From assembly GCF_037975245.1 (NCBI RefSeq), contig NC_092576.1:5938001-6002000 (forward strand): DNA of 64,000 bases, given 5' to 3'. The number at the start of each line of letters is the position of its first letter. The stretch's first letter is position 1. This DNA is from Apostichopus japonicus. Lineage: Eukaryota > Echinodermata > Holothuroidea > Aspidochirotida > Stichopodidae. The notes beneath the pieces are model-generated. The model made no database searches, was not told the DNA's origin, and saw nothing but the letters and a program-made list of their open reading frames with translations. A program made the translations under genes and the position numbers. Of the stretch, positions 35,663 through 47,435 are shown piece by piece.

Positions 35663-36749
35663 TGTAACGCGCCGTCCTCGGTGGTGTGCGCAAGGAAGAG
35701 TGGGAATGCGGGAACACAGGAATGAGGCTGTCGACATGAGATATTAAAGTTTACCCGTTTATTTACGATCTATATACATGTCAAGATGGTGCACAGTGGT
35801 CGTGCATTACAGAGGCAATTATTAAATATGAAACCAGGTTTAAACACGTGCTCAGAAGTCGATGAAGTTAAATACAACACAGTACATTACTAATTGCTTG
35901 TCTCGGCGCGGAGGGCAGAACGATAGACGTCGGCGCTGAAGATTGGGCTATGGGGAACGGCGGCGCAGTTGGCGGAATGGTGAACGGCGGCGCAGTTGAC
36001 TGAATGGTGAACGGCGGCGCAGATGGCGGGATGGTGAATGGCGGCGCAGATGGCGGGATGGTGAACGGCGGCGCAGTTGGCGGAATGGTGAACGGCGGCG
36101 CAGATGGCGGGATGGTGAACGGCGGCGAAGTTGGCGGGATGGTGAACGGCGGCGGAGTTGAACCGAAGGAATGTAGAACCTGGTCTTCTAGGTTATTTTA
36201 CTCGTCGTCCGATCCGACCTCCTGCGATGGTCCACCGCTGTTTGCGCCAATAGATGACTCGTTCGTCTCCTAACTCATGGTCAGGATCTTTCTCCCCGTC
36301 CTAGTCCGGGCAGGGAACCAACCCTCTGGTACGAGCCAGCAGTTGCTTTTAAACAGAAACAACTTCCTATGCCTACAATGTGTGAACCTACACTTAACTC
36401 TATTAGAAACATAAACCACGCCCAGTCTACAACCACCAACCTATAAAACACGATAAAATACGACATGCGTGCTGGTTAAGATTTACCCAGACCTAACATT
36501 TTTGGTCCCTGGAAAACGTGACCTAGACGTCCTACTCAGTGACCTCCAAAATCGGGCAACATGAGAGAGTTCCCCCTTAACGTTGTTCATAACTCAAGCA
36601 AGTGACACCCCTTATAAGATTTTATCTAACAAACAATTCCCGTAAAGCGTCTAATATAATGTAAAGAATCAACCCAAGTTAAAACATTTGATTGGAGAAA
36701 ATACTTGTTAACGCTAACGACAAACAAGGAGCTTTGACGTGTCGTTACA
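35663..36749 (-). repeat. LTR, single copy
   Basis: Bounded by TGTAACG and CGTTACA, so it has TG..CA termini on the minus strand. The right border rests only on this terminal signature since the partner LTR is absent. Confidence 0.6.
35947..36166. repeat. 27-bp minisatellite inside the LTR
   Basis: About eight copies of a GC-rich 27-bp unit (ATGGTGAACGGCGGCGCAG then ATGGCGGG). It is very GC-rich compared with surroundings, and the + strand reads as a 9-residue peptide repeat (MVNGGADGG), most likely a by-product. Confidence 0.9.
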
Positions 36750-38110
36750 TCATCGTATTGTATTATAGCAACAATAGTACCTGCGCATATGCTATATCCT
36801 ATTGATAGATAGGAAAGTAAACTTCAACTCAAGTAACGGTGATAACAATGTTGTTGTGACTGAGATGAAAGTCTGCTCTTGCTGTTTGCACATATATTCC
36901 TATAACCGCTATTTAAGAAGATTGAAATGCAACACGACAGAGGCCTTGTTGCAAATGACGTAGTGAATAAATGTTTGTGGTAAAAATATGTATCCTTGTT
37001 GAGGTTATGAAGGGATAAATTGTATTTCATGACAAACTTAAAGTATGAACGTGTGAGTCATCATACATTACCGAAGGCATCTGGGAGTTACAAAAAATGG
37101 AGATTCCTTTAAAAATTAAAACAATATAATATAATCGAAGAAAAAACAGACTACTTGTAAGTAAACAACAATGTACTGCAACAGACTGCTCAAATTGCTG
37201 CAATACTTTTATATGCCTACGTCTATGATGGTGGCTTGTTCCATATGAACTTCAATATTCTTTAGTAAAGGAAACAAAAATGGGGCGCTAAGCACCAAAA
37301 CACATGGGCGGCTCATTTCAATATAGCTGGTCCTAGTAAACAAAACATCCTGAGCTAATAAATGGCACACAAGCTCAAACAAGCGAGTTCAGAGTTACGA
37401 GTGCGCATGCCCGATTCTCACTTGGGGTCAGGTCAACTGAGAATTGAATCCTCGGAAAACGTAAACAATGACAGCTTTTCATAACGATAATCGCACTAAG
37501 AATGGGTTACTGCGACATTCGGAATTTATTTCTAGTGCATATTTCGGTGTGTTTACGACTTAAAAACGTGTATAAATTGACTGAAACTACTTCATAATAA
37601 TATTGAATATAATGGAACACAGGTCCGTATCGCACGTGAAATAGTTAGTCTGATATAGGCCTACGAACGGGAAAAAGGAGTATATGTGACTGTATCCTTC
37701 GTATGGGTTACGCGACCTTACGTGGTTGCGGGTGTCTTAATGCTTCGCGGAAGTTCTAACTGATAATTTTCGGAAATGAATTTAAAATATAGCATGGAAC
37801 AAACTATTTTGCCCTTTTGTTTGTCATTATGAGCCTGAACTGTTTTTTAGAGAATATCGTTTCGTAAGCAACTCGAGTCTAAAATACTAACAGTGACACT
37901 GACAGAACTGTAGATCTAAATAGGCCTACATAACCTATCCTCATACTCGTTGCTTTTACGTCCATCAACGAACACTGCATAGTAGAGGCATTGGTATATT
38001 GTAGTTGCAACTACATGGTTTTTCATGTTAAGAAATATTAGTTCTCTTCATTTTTATGCGTGATTTAAAATAAGCTTAGTCTTATTCTTGGCATATTCCT
38101 ACTACTTATA
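36750..38110. other. Non-coding, nothing recognised
   Basis: AT-rich; no gene or repeat structure identified. Confidence 0.4.
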
Positions 38111-38686
38111 GGGGGATGTTACTGAAACGAATGACAATTGCGTTACACATAACGAATGACAATATGTTGTACACACTAAAAAATTGCGTTGACTAAAACG
38201 AATGAAAGTAAATGACAGCACAGACATTTGCTTCAACTGGATATCACAGTTCAGACTTTGCGGGTATATTAAAGCCACGCAAAAAAATCGGAAAATTGGG
38301 GTTTAAATCGCAAAAATTTGAGTTGACATTTTGCGACTGTGACCGGTGTTTTCGGTAAATTCTTGAGCAAGATGTTTGACTTGTCCTGTGGGATTTTACC
38401 CCGTGAACTTAGGGGAATTGAAAAAAAAAATTGTTGCTGTATAAACATTATTGTTTTTATTACCCCCCCCCCCAGGGCAAGGGGACGGTCGCCTCCCTGG
38501 CGGAGGTTCTTTTCCCAGACTGATCATAAAGGTGGGACCTCTTCTCTCTTATCCCTCTTATATCCACTCACCACCGTCCTTCGTTGTTATTCGTTGTCAT
38601 TCGCTGTCATTTGCGAATGATAATTAACCCTGTACAAAGTCAATTGTCATTCGGTCATTCGCTGTCATTCGTTTTTGTTTGTCCTC
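38111..38686. mobile_element. Candidate MITE with CGAATGACA motif arms
   Basis: Both arms carry repeated AACGAATGACA motifs in opposite orientation. The unit is flanked by TTATA (38106-38110 and 38687-38691). The outermost bases match poorly. No coding capacity. Confidence 0.45.
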
Positions 38687-38753
38687 TTATAGGGTGGGTT
38701 CAATTTGTTCGAAAAGAATAAATAAAAATATTTATTTTATTTGGAGAAGAACA

Positions 38754-39302
38754 TTATAAAAAATAATAGTGGGTGGGGGATTTCCAGGGGTTATTCCAAG
38801 GAATATTATTAATACGCTGCGATGGTGTACACTCTGCCTTTAGAAAGCACAACCTTGACTCGGCAGAAATGGCATTGTAAAATATTTCCCTGAGCCACCC
38901 AGACTCTAAATAGCTGAAGACTTTACCATCTTTATAGTCCGTCATCAGTCTTTGCTTCAGTTCAATTTTATCAATACTGGTAAAATAATGCGCAATATCA
39001 ATGTACATGCAAGGCGGCAATTTTTTCATTTCAATTTCGCCTTCCCATGCAAGTGGTAAATCCGAAAGAGGATCGGGCATGGTCTTTCCTTCAACCTGAA
39101 GTACCGATGCGTAGTCATCTGCCTTTTCATTTCGCGCATCTGCTTTATTAACTTCAGCAATGTTCATCTGAACGGCAGCATACGCTAAAGCAACCAACTC
39201 TTCTTTCCGGCCATTCATCTTCAACTTTCGTTTCTTTAAAAATTCCTTCAGTCTGTCAACTTTCCAAAGTTTAAACTCTTCCAAACTTGTAGGAATATCC
39301 AT
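38754..39302 (-). CDS. SAP-domain protein, N-terminal exon
   Basis: Starts MDIPTSLEEFKLWKVDRLKE. Residues about 10-45 (LKEFLKKRKLKMNGRKEELV) form a SAP motif, a helix-loop-helix that binds AT-rich DNA. The following LPPCMYIDIAHYF and RLCFLKAECTPSQR segments recall multicopy invertebrate proteins that pair SAP with SWIM and YqaJ-like nuclease domains. Those later domains are not present here, so this is a first exon or an isolated fragment. It is intact for 182 codons. Confidence 0.6.
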   Translation of the reverse strand: MDIPTSLEEFKLWKVDRLKEFLKKRKLKMNGRKEELVALAYAAVQMNIAEVNKADARNEKADDYASVLQVEGKTMPDPLSDLPLAWEGEIEMKKLPPCMYIDIAHYFTSIDKIELKQRLMTDYKDGKVFSYLESGWLREIFYNAISAESRLCFLKAECTPSQRINNIPWNNPWKSPTHYYFL

Positions 39303-40861
39303 CCCAAAGCGAAAAAAACAGTGTAAATTTAGACGTAAATTATGCGATTTCTAATGTTTACTGTAAGTGCTCGTTAAGTTAACGTGGGTACGCGAGCATA
39401 GGCTATAACTCTCGTCGCAACGAGAGTATTCTTATTTGACCTCTTGACCTCCATTGCGCAATGCAAACTCTGAACTCTCTTACTCAAAGGCTCCTAAAAG
39501 CTGTGTGGTAACTTTGGAGGACACCACAACTACGATAAATGTCCAGCATATGGTAAACCAGTGCAACAATTGCGACAAGATGTACCATTATGCAACGTGT
39601 TGTAATCAAAGAAAACAAATGACAACTTAGTGGATATCAGCACCCATGACAAAGAAGCATTCTTTATTGACGATATCTCAAAGAATGGACTCTGCTGTTT
39701 AAGTTCAGTCGCACAGACATCGGGTTCAGACTTGACCCAGATGTTCAAGTAAACAGTTTACCTGTTGCATAGCACAAATACATAACATAGATACACCAAT
39801 GACCGTAAGGTAGATTAATGATCAATGTTCTAAATTTTGCCAAAGCTTGACATAACTTTTAACAAAGATATTTACCCATCAAGTGACATATTAGGGCGGC
39901 AACATTTTAAATTTAATTCAGCTAAACGGTAAGCGCATATATCCCAAAAAGGAATAACGAAGCGTTTAATGATTATAGTTCAAAGAAACTTGTTTTGGAA
40001 TCATTTCGTAGTTACAGCTTATTAGCAACTCTTGTTTTGGGTAGTAGTGACTCCAATTTGGAATAGTAGCACCTTCCGGTTAGGGTAGTAGTAGTAACGC
40101 CGCAAAGTTATAGTAGCATCGCCGCCTGAAGTTGAAGTAGCGTCGTCTGTTGAAAATAGTAGCAGAGCCACCTTTTTACAGAATCATCTTCAGTCAGGAG
40201 TAGTAGCACGATCTGTTAAGGGTTGTAGCAAGGAGGTTCCTGGCAGAATCTCCTTGGTTGTATAGCACATCTTGTTTTGGGTAGCTTCAGATCCTGTGAT
40301 ATTTCGGCGTTCCATACGAATGATCTGTGCAACGCGTACTGTATCATTGTTTAGACTTTGTACGGTACCTAGTCCATAACTATCTCGTGATTTCTATCCG
40401 GTAATGCTGGTTCTAGTTTGTGAGGGCGATACTGTCTAGACCCAGTACACAAAGAGACGTAGCCTAGCTTACAACAGAATTGGATTTTTTAAAGTACGGA
40501 ATTGAAGTTACTATGGATTCACATTTGGCAACCTTGTGTTAAACGCTGTCGCTTTTGGAAATAGATGGTAAGTTGTAGGTTAGTGTCAGTAGGCTAGCTC
40601 TAAGTTTCGTTTTTACATAGCCTAGGCGTATGCTGCATTAGGTTGTAACGAAGTCATAGTACAGTAAGCTTGTGTACTCGCTAGTCTAACCGATCTACGA
40701 CTGGAGTAAAGGTCTGTTGTGTGCTACGTGTAATTTGGTAATCCTTGTGCAGCTTTGATATGGTATGTTTATTTCATTTATATGGCTCATAAATTGGCAA
40801 TATGAACAGTAGCTATGGTTGTATTATCGTGAATTTCATATGTAATTCCTCATAGCTTAAA
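39303..40861. other. Non-coding with GTAGTAGCA-like imperfect repeats
   Basis: No gene seen. From about 40030 to 40230 imperfect units with AGTAGCA and CGCC or GCCACC recur roughly every 30-40 bp. Otherwise unremarkable. Confidence 0.45.
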
Positions 40862-42090
40862 GCCCAGTCACATCTCACCGGATTGCAATAACGGAGAGGG
40901 AACGAAGACAAAAAATGGCACTCCGTTGATGTACGTTAGTGTCCGTTTAGTATGCTGTTCTTCTCCGTCCGTCTACGTTTCATTACCGGGAGAGTCCGGT
41001 TTGTCCGGTGTCGATTTTGAACATGCATAAAACTTGGAACGGACATCCACCGAAAAATGTCTCCGTTATTTATTCGTTACTAATCCGTTAAGCTTCCGTT
41101 TAATCAGTTTCTCATGCGTTTTGTTCGTTCTGTATGCGTTTGGCATACTGTATATCTCCGTTCGTCTCTGGTTATTGCTATTGCTCACCGGATCATTAAC
41201 GGACAAAGAACGGATGAAACGTAGAAGTACAATACCAATACCGTATATTCGACGGACGCTAACGTAGAAATAACGGAAGTGCAAAGGAATAGAACTGACA
41301 ATGAACGGATAGGTAACGGACGTTACACGGAAGAAACGGAAGAACTCAGGCCAGGAAAGTATAACAGACGGACATAGAACGGAGATGCAGCGTACCTCCA
41401 CCTTGTCCACTCCAAGCGTCCCACGCCTCATTCTGCTCCTATAACCTCTACCGTCAACACCTACATCATGGACCCTTCAGAAAGATTCAAGCTTCAGAAC
41501 ACACTGTCAGCTTTATAAACACAGATGCTTATCATTGAAGCCAACATCAAGACCAATGAATAAGTCAAGAAGAGAAGGAATTAAGAGACGTGCTCGGCTT
41601 AAATGCTGGTCTAGGGCCTTGCTAGGTTCACAGAGAAGACGGCAGTTTAGTCTTTATGGCCAACTAATGCAGGAGTTGCGAATGGAAGACCAAAATCTTT
41701 CATCAACTTCATGAGGATGCCCCCTGATTTTGAGGCACTCCGGAGGCCCAGGTTTTAGACCGTTTCTTCTCCGTTGCTAGTCCGGTATGTCCGTTACTTT
41801 TCCGGTACTCCTACGTTTTGTATGTTCTTTATCCGTTAATTGTCCGTTGTAAATTCGTTACTATCCGTTGGTGTTCGTTAGTTCGTTCGTTGTTATTCCG
41901 TTGTTCATCCGTTGTTCGTCCGTTGCTGTCCGTCCCTCGTACGTTTGTAATCCGTTTTCACCGTTGAACGTCCGGTACGTTGCAACCCCCAGATGCATGC
42001 GCGACAACTTTTACCAACGGAAATAACCGGATGACTGTTTTTCGCGCGTACTCTTGTCCGTTCGTGCAATCCGGTGAGATGTGACTGGGC
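40862..42090. mobile_element. TIR element with dense CCGTT motifs
   Basis: Ends share GCCCAGTCACATCTCACCGG in inverted orientation, extending to ATTGCA. The interior contains dozens of CCGTT/AACGG words in strand-specific blocks (plus, minus, plus). No transposase. Superfamily unassigned; flanks CTTAAA and CTTTAG are only similar. Confidence 0.75.
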
Positions 42091-42554
42091 CTTTAGTAAT
42101 ATTGATTCTAGCTTTTTTTTGCACTCAAATGAATGACCGTACTGAAATTTGATGTTCAACAGTGTTTTGCTTTATAGTAAATTTGTAGAGATTAAGTCCA
42201 TTTCTCTCTAGTTTCCACCATTCAACCCTTTGAAGTGTGTTGCATACCAGTACATTCATGTCATAGTAATTAATTAGTGACATGTGCAGTACTTACCAGT
42301 AGACACATACCTTGCATATATATTCTATTTTTAGTATATAGTGTCATTGTTACTTACCTGTTAGTAAATACCTAAAAAGTCTTATGTAAGTGTTTTAGGG
42401 GCCTGACTTTAGAATCTGTACCATCTGAATGTGCAAGCTTACTTCGAATCGGCCGAAGAACAACTGTATAATCCGGCTGAACGTGTGTGCTCGCACCGGC
42501 TTGGTTCAATAGAATAACAGTCGGTGAATAGGTGCGTCGCGTGAATGATTCACT

Positions 42555-42770
42555 TGAATGAGTTAAAGCGGTATAGGGTTAGGAAATAGGGAAATAGGGA
42601 ATAGTTAAATCCATCGATGTACGTGACGAGAGATACGTGAAGAGGGTTAGGAAATATGGTTAGGAAATAGGGTTAGGAAATAGGGTTAGGAAGTAGGGAA
42701 TAGGGTTAGGGGTTAGGAAATAGGGTTAGGAAATAGGGCTTGGAATTAGGGGTATGAAGTAGGGAATAGT
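42555..42770. repeat. GTTAGGAAATAGG minisatellite
   Basis: Imperfect copies of a 13-bp unit GTTAGGAAATAGG, with runs such as AATAGGGTTAGG. It includes telomere-like TTAGG words but is not a canonical TTAGGG array. Confidence 0.85.
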
Positions 42771-43251
42771 GTTAGGAGATAGAAGAACGGGAGGTGGAGA
42801 TACGGAGTGTTGACATGAATGTGGGAGAGAAATAGTAAGCTGGCTATGGATTAACAGAAATAACTATCTAGGGTGACATTATCTCGCTGGAATTAAGATA
42901 ATAAGAACGTAGTGAAGACAAATTGTTATTAAATGTAGCCTTTCATAAACACTCCCTTGGACATTTACCAAGCTAAAGTCGTCAGCTTCTCCTTCGTGGA
43001 GTCTGTCATATCTCATTGGCTTGGTTGTACAGTATTTGCTATTGAACGACTATAACTTGGATTCCAAGAGGGCATGGAACTTAACCCATTTTATTAGTTA
43101 GGAACTTAGCTACACATTTAACACTAAGGTGTGTCTTTAAACAGCTTGCATATTCATTATTTTGCTTTTGTTATATGGTAATGAATATTCAAATATGGTA
43201 ATAAAGGAAAAGTTAAGGTTACTATTTTTCTTCCAAACGCCAAATCTTCAT

Positions 43252-43325
43252 CCGGCTCACAGCCTGATCGGTTAGGAGTATGCGCTATTATTAATTCGCA
43301 TACTAACATCCTGGGTTCGATTACT
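43252..43325 (+). repeat. tRNA-like sequence, probably SINE-derived
   Basis: Contains AGCCTGATCGGTTAGGAG (A-box region), a 7-bp stem GTATGCG/CGCATAC in the anticodon position, and GGGTTCGATTAC (B-box-like). The anticodon loop is 12 nt and the acceptor stem is not convincing, so it is not a functional tRNA. Confidence 0.4.
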
Positions 43326-44009
43326 GCTATGTGTTACTCATGTTATTAATTATGTTTTCTCCTCTCTTCTCTTCATAGATATGTAGGTCTCATCCGAGAA
43401 AACGATTGAGGAAGACAGAAAGAATAGAGAGAACTACGGTTGAAGGTATGGGGGATGTGAAATGGGTACAATGAAGGGACATAAGCGCTGAAGCGAGTTT
43501 ACTATGTTCATGAAAACCGCCAAACTCTTTTAGTCCCCCAAAAATATCCAAGCCCCATTTTAAAACGCTCACCCCATCAAAAAGAGCGCCCTCTTTTAGC
43601 CTGTCGGATATCGGATGGTACGGATTCTAAATTAGTACCGTTTTAGGTACTGTTTTCTTTATAGTTGTTTCTGGGGTGGACCTTCCTGCATTTAAAGAAA
43701 TACTATGTCTTGATTGGATACTGTTTTGTATTATCATTTTGATTGGTTGAAACACTGATGACCAGCCAGGGTCAGACTGGTCATCAGGTTCTTGTAAATA
43801 GTGTTTTAGAATATAAAGCAGAGTTGCACAAAACTCCAGAGTGTGTAGGTGTCTTTTTTAATCTTTGAGTTTTCCCACTCGGTCTCTAAAAATTGTTAAT
43901 GTCAGATCGAGTTGAACAGCAACCCTAAAACAGTATATATTTAACTGTAGTAAGAAGGAAGTGCTAACGCTACCAAGCGGAATATGTGAAATTGCTCGAA
44001 TGTATGTGT

Positions 44010-44160
44010 AGCACTATGTCATGTACATATCTTATTGTGAAAGGTTACAGTACCTCTAAAAAGTACGGTGACGAACGTTACACTATGCATGCAAACCCGA
44101 GTAGCATATCGTTTTACAGCATACAATCAGCTTACATTCAGCATACGATCGCTTCACAAA
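44010..44160 (+). other. Left end of duplicated block upstream of gene B
   Basis: Aligns by eye with 2390-2520. In the gene B copy it is separated from the start codon by 3.2 kb because of the palindromic element and a tandem repeat. Confidence 0.55.
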
Positions 44161-44520
44161 CTCTTCCTCAAAGTTCATGAACTAGCCTATGCCTATTAAG
44201 TATATATAGAATTAACTGGATGTACTCCAACTATTGCACTATAAATAACTATTGCAAACGCCGTTTAAATGGATAACATTGAGGGAACATTATATAACTG
44301 AGTTAAATTTATTGTGAAATCTTGGAATGGTTAGCCCATTTGTGAAGGAACCAAAGTATGATCAACATAGGAAGTTTGGAAAATGACAAGTTTCATTGTA
44401 AATGGTGTCTCCTACCAAACAATAGCGCGGGTTTACGTTAAAGAGACACGTTGCTATACCTAGTAAGTAAGATGGGCATCAGTGCATATCTGTTGACTTA
44501 GTAAGGACTAAAAGCTTGTT

Positions 44521-46782
44521 GGGCCATTCCGTGTCAAATCACGGATGGCTGTTGCTGCACCCTCTCCAAAAATTCCCAAATTTTTTGTATGATTGGACCA
44601 CCATGACATAAGCATATTCTGAAAATTTCAGTTGCATTGCTTTATAATTGGCCGATTTATCACACTTTGAAATTCCGCAATTTATCACCTCCATGGCATT
44701 TTGGCATTTTCTTGACTTTTGAGGTCTCATTTCTCAGCAATTAAACATTCTACTACCTTTCTATTACAGATGCCTATAGAGTCTAACCCATAGAACAGGA
44801 AAATAAAAAATTAGGCTACAAAAATATTGTCTTGTGGAGTTAGGTCAACTTAAAAGTGTCAAAATATTTAATTTTTGTACTTTTCACTAAAAAATGTGCT
44901 ATTTTGAGTGATGAATTGCTCCTAAACCATTGCTTCAGGGTACTTGATTCTTTCAGAGGTTATTATGTCTAGTACAAACATTACAAAATAATGATTACAA
45001 TGCTTTCCTAGAATATTTTTGCAAGTTGTGCAACTCTAAAGTTGCTATTTCATGCTGCGATTCAGCATGAGGTAGGGGTTTTGATGCCAATTTTTTACCA
45101 AAGTAACCATGTTAGAGGTGTCAGGGTTTATACTTTATTAATAAGTATAAAGTTCTTACACATTAACAAATTTCAGGGTTCTAGCTGTTCTCAATATTAA
45201 TTTATGAAGTTGTTAAGTTGCTCCGATGTACAAAAGAGGTCGTTTTTGACGGCCAATAACTCAAAACGCGTCAAATTAAAAAAAAATTGATAATTTTTTC
45301 TGGAAGAGATACAGTACCACCCTGTTTGTACAAAAAATTTCAGGAGGGTGTTTTGCCTTATTTTGAAATGAAAAATCCTCAAAGTTTGGGATTTTTACAA
45401 AAAAACGTTTTTGCCTGTTTTGATGTTCCATGAGTTTTGAGCCTGGGTATTGTACTGTACTTCAAGGTCATTCAGTTCAATGCTGTGCAGTTTTTAATTT
45501 CATATAACAAAATACTATTTGCAATGTACTTGTCTGCTCCTGGTTGAATTCATTTAATTAGAAGACTTATAAAATGAATTTCAACCAGTACACACATATG
45601 TATATACAGTGTGCATAGTACATACACTGTACTGAGTGTATATGTACGGAGTGCCATGAGTGCCAGAAGACTTTGTTAAAACAACACTAACACACTGTAC
45701 ATGTACACCCAGTACAGTTTTGTACTGTACATACATCTATGTACTGGTTGGAATTAATTTTATAGTAAAGTCTTCTAATTCAACCAATTGTATATGTGCA
45801 GTGTGTATATTAGTGTTAGTTTAAACATAGTCTTCTGGCACTCATGGCACTCCGTACATATACACTCAGTAGAGTGTATGTACTGTACAGGCAAAAACGT
45901 TTTTTGTAAAAATCCCAAACTTTGAGGATTTTTCATTTCAAAATAAGGCAAAACACCCTCCTGAATTTTTTTGTACAAACAGGGTGGTACTGTATCTCTT
46001 CCAGAAAAAATTATCAATTTTTTTTAATTTGACGCGTTTTGAGTTATTGGCCATCAAAAACGACCTCTTTTGTACATCGGAGCAACTTAACAACTTCATA
46101 AATTAATATTGAGAACAGCTAGAACCCTGAAATTTGTTAATGTGTAAGAACTTTATACTTATTAATAAAGTATAAACCCTGACACCTCTAACATGGTTAC
46201 TTTGGTAAAAAATTGGCATCAAAACCCCTACCTCATGCTGAATCGCAGCATGAAATAGCAACTTTAGAGTTGCACAACTTGCAAAAATATTCTAGGAAAG
46301 CATTGTAATCATTATTTTGTAATATTCGTAGTAGACATAATAACCTCTGAAAGAATCAAATACCCTGAAGCAATGGTTTAGGAACAATTCATCACTAAAA
46401 ATAGCACATTTTTTAGTGAAAAGTACAAAAATCAAATATTTTGACACTTTTAAGTTGACCTAACTCCACAAGACAATATTTTTGTAGCCTAATTTTTTAT
46501 TTCCCTGTTCTATGGGTTAGACTCTTTAGGCATCTGTAATAGAAAGGTAGTAGAATGTTCAATTACTGAGAAATGAGACCTCAAAAGTCAAGAAAATGCC
46601 AAAATGTCATGGTGGCGACAAATTGCGGAATTTCAAAGTGTGATAAATCGGCCAATTGTAAAGCAATGCAACTGAAATTTTCAGAATATGCTTATTTTAT
46701 GGTGGTCCAATCATACAATAAATTTGGGAATTTTTGGAAAGGGTGCAGCAACAGCCATCCGTGATTTGACACGGAATGACCC
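44521..46782. mobile_element. 2.26-kb foldback (palindromic) element
   Basis: Starts GGGCCATTCCGTGTCAAATC and ends with its near-exact inverse at 46763-46782. Arms of about 1 kb are complementary, down to matching mirror reading frames at 44539-44730 (-) and 46573-46764 (+). The centre contains blocks ordered A-B-A'-B' instead of a simple mirror. No target duplication is evident and no transposase is recognised. Confidence 0.88.
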
Positions 46783-47250
46783 ATTAATGAGGTCACAGGT
46801 CAAACGTGAAAAACTCCCAAGTTGCAATAACTTAGCTACTATTTATTGGAATTTCGTCAAACTTGGTATGATGATATTGGTCGATAGTCTCCACACACTG
46901 ATGTGTGTTGCAATTGATATCATGCATGTTTATAAGGGGGGGGGGGGGGGGTAGCATTATTTCGTTATGAAAAGTTTGTATGCACAATAACTCAACAAGG
47001 GAATGACCAATCATTACCATACTTGGTGAGTGGGTGGCCCATAGTAAGTAGATTATCCCTGTTGATGTTGGTGCTCATTTCATGAATATTAATGAGGTCA
47101 TGGGGTCAAACGTGAAATACTCCAAATTGCAATTACTTGGCTACTATTACTAGTCGGAATTTCGTCAAACTTGGTATGATGATAATAGTAGATAGTCTTC
47201 ACACACTGATGTATGTTGCAATTGATATCAGGGCTTAGCATTACTTTGGC
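46783..47250. repeat. Two-copy tandem repeat, about 305-bp period
   Basis: GGTCAAACGTGAAA, GGAATTTCGTCAAACTTGG and CACACACTGATG appear at about 46798/47103, 46850/47157 and 46893/47200. A poly-G run at 46936 lies within. Confidence 0.8.
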
Positions 47251-47380
47251 AACAAAAGTTTGTGAGCATAAATTACTGTTGTTGTATTAGGGCTTTGTTA
47301 GAAATTTCCCTATGAATGGAACTAATGAACAGCAGCAAGGAACCATGAAATGTTTTCATTCTGGTTTTTTTCTTTCTCAG

Positions 47381-47435
47381 ATGTCTACAACAAACCTTTT
47401 TGTGATCCCTGCTATCCTTTGGTGCATTTTAAGTG
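47381..47435 (+). CDS. Gene B exon 1: signal peptide
   Basis: Encodes MSTTNLFVIPAILWCILS and the first base of Gly, donor G|GTAAG, phase 1. Preceded by TTTCTCAG, suggesting a non-coding first exon upstream. Confidence 0.76.

Larger units (their letters stand above)
33861..36749 (-). mobile_element. Truncated Ty3-like LTR retrotransposon
   Basis: Minus-strand order from 36749: one LTR, primer-binding-like site, gag with zinc knuckle, protease, and the first part of reverse transcriptase, then the homology ends near 33890. No 3' LTR is seen. Frameshifts separate the protease and RT pieces. It is a dead, 3'-truncated copy. Ty3-like assignment is from the protease-to-RT order and the RT entry motif. 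Confidence 0.8.

Noticed and set aside
36004-36273. Glycine-rich MVNGGADGG repeat protein
   Set aside because: A by-product of the 27-bp minisatellite in the LTR.
41066-41431. 121-codon minus frame inside the TIR element
   Set aside because: Comes from the biased CCGTT-rich interior; no transposase motifs.
42555-42770. True telomere
   Set aside because: The unit is 13 bp and mostly not TTAGGG, and unique sequence lies on both sides.
46573-46764. Small conserved protein MRPQKSRKC present twice
   Set aside because: The two copies are mirror images in the arms of the foldback element.
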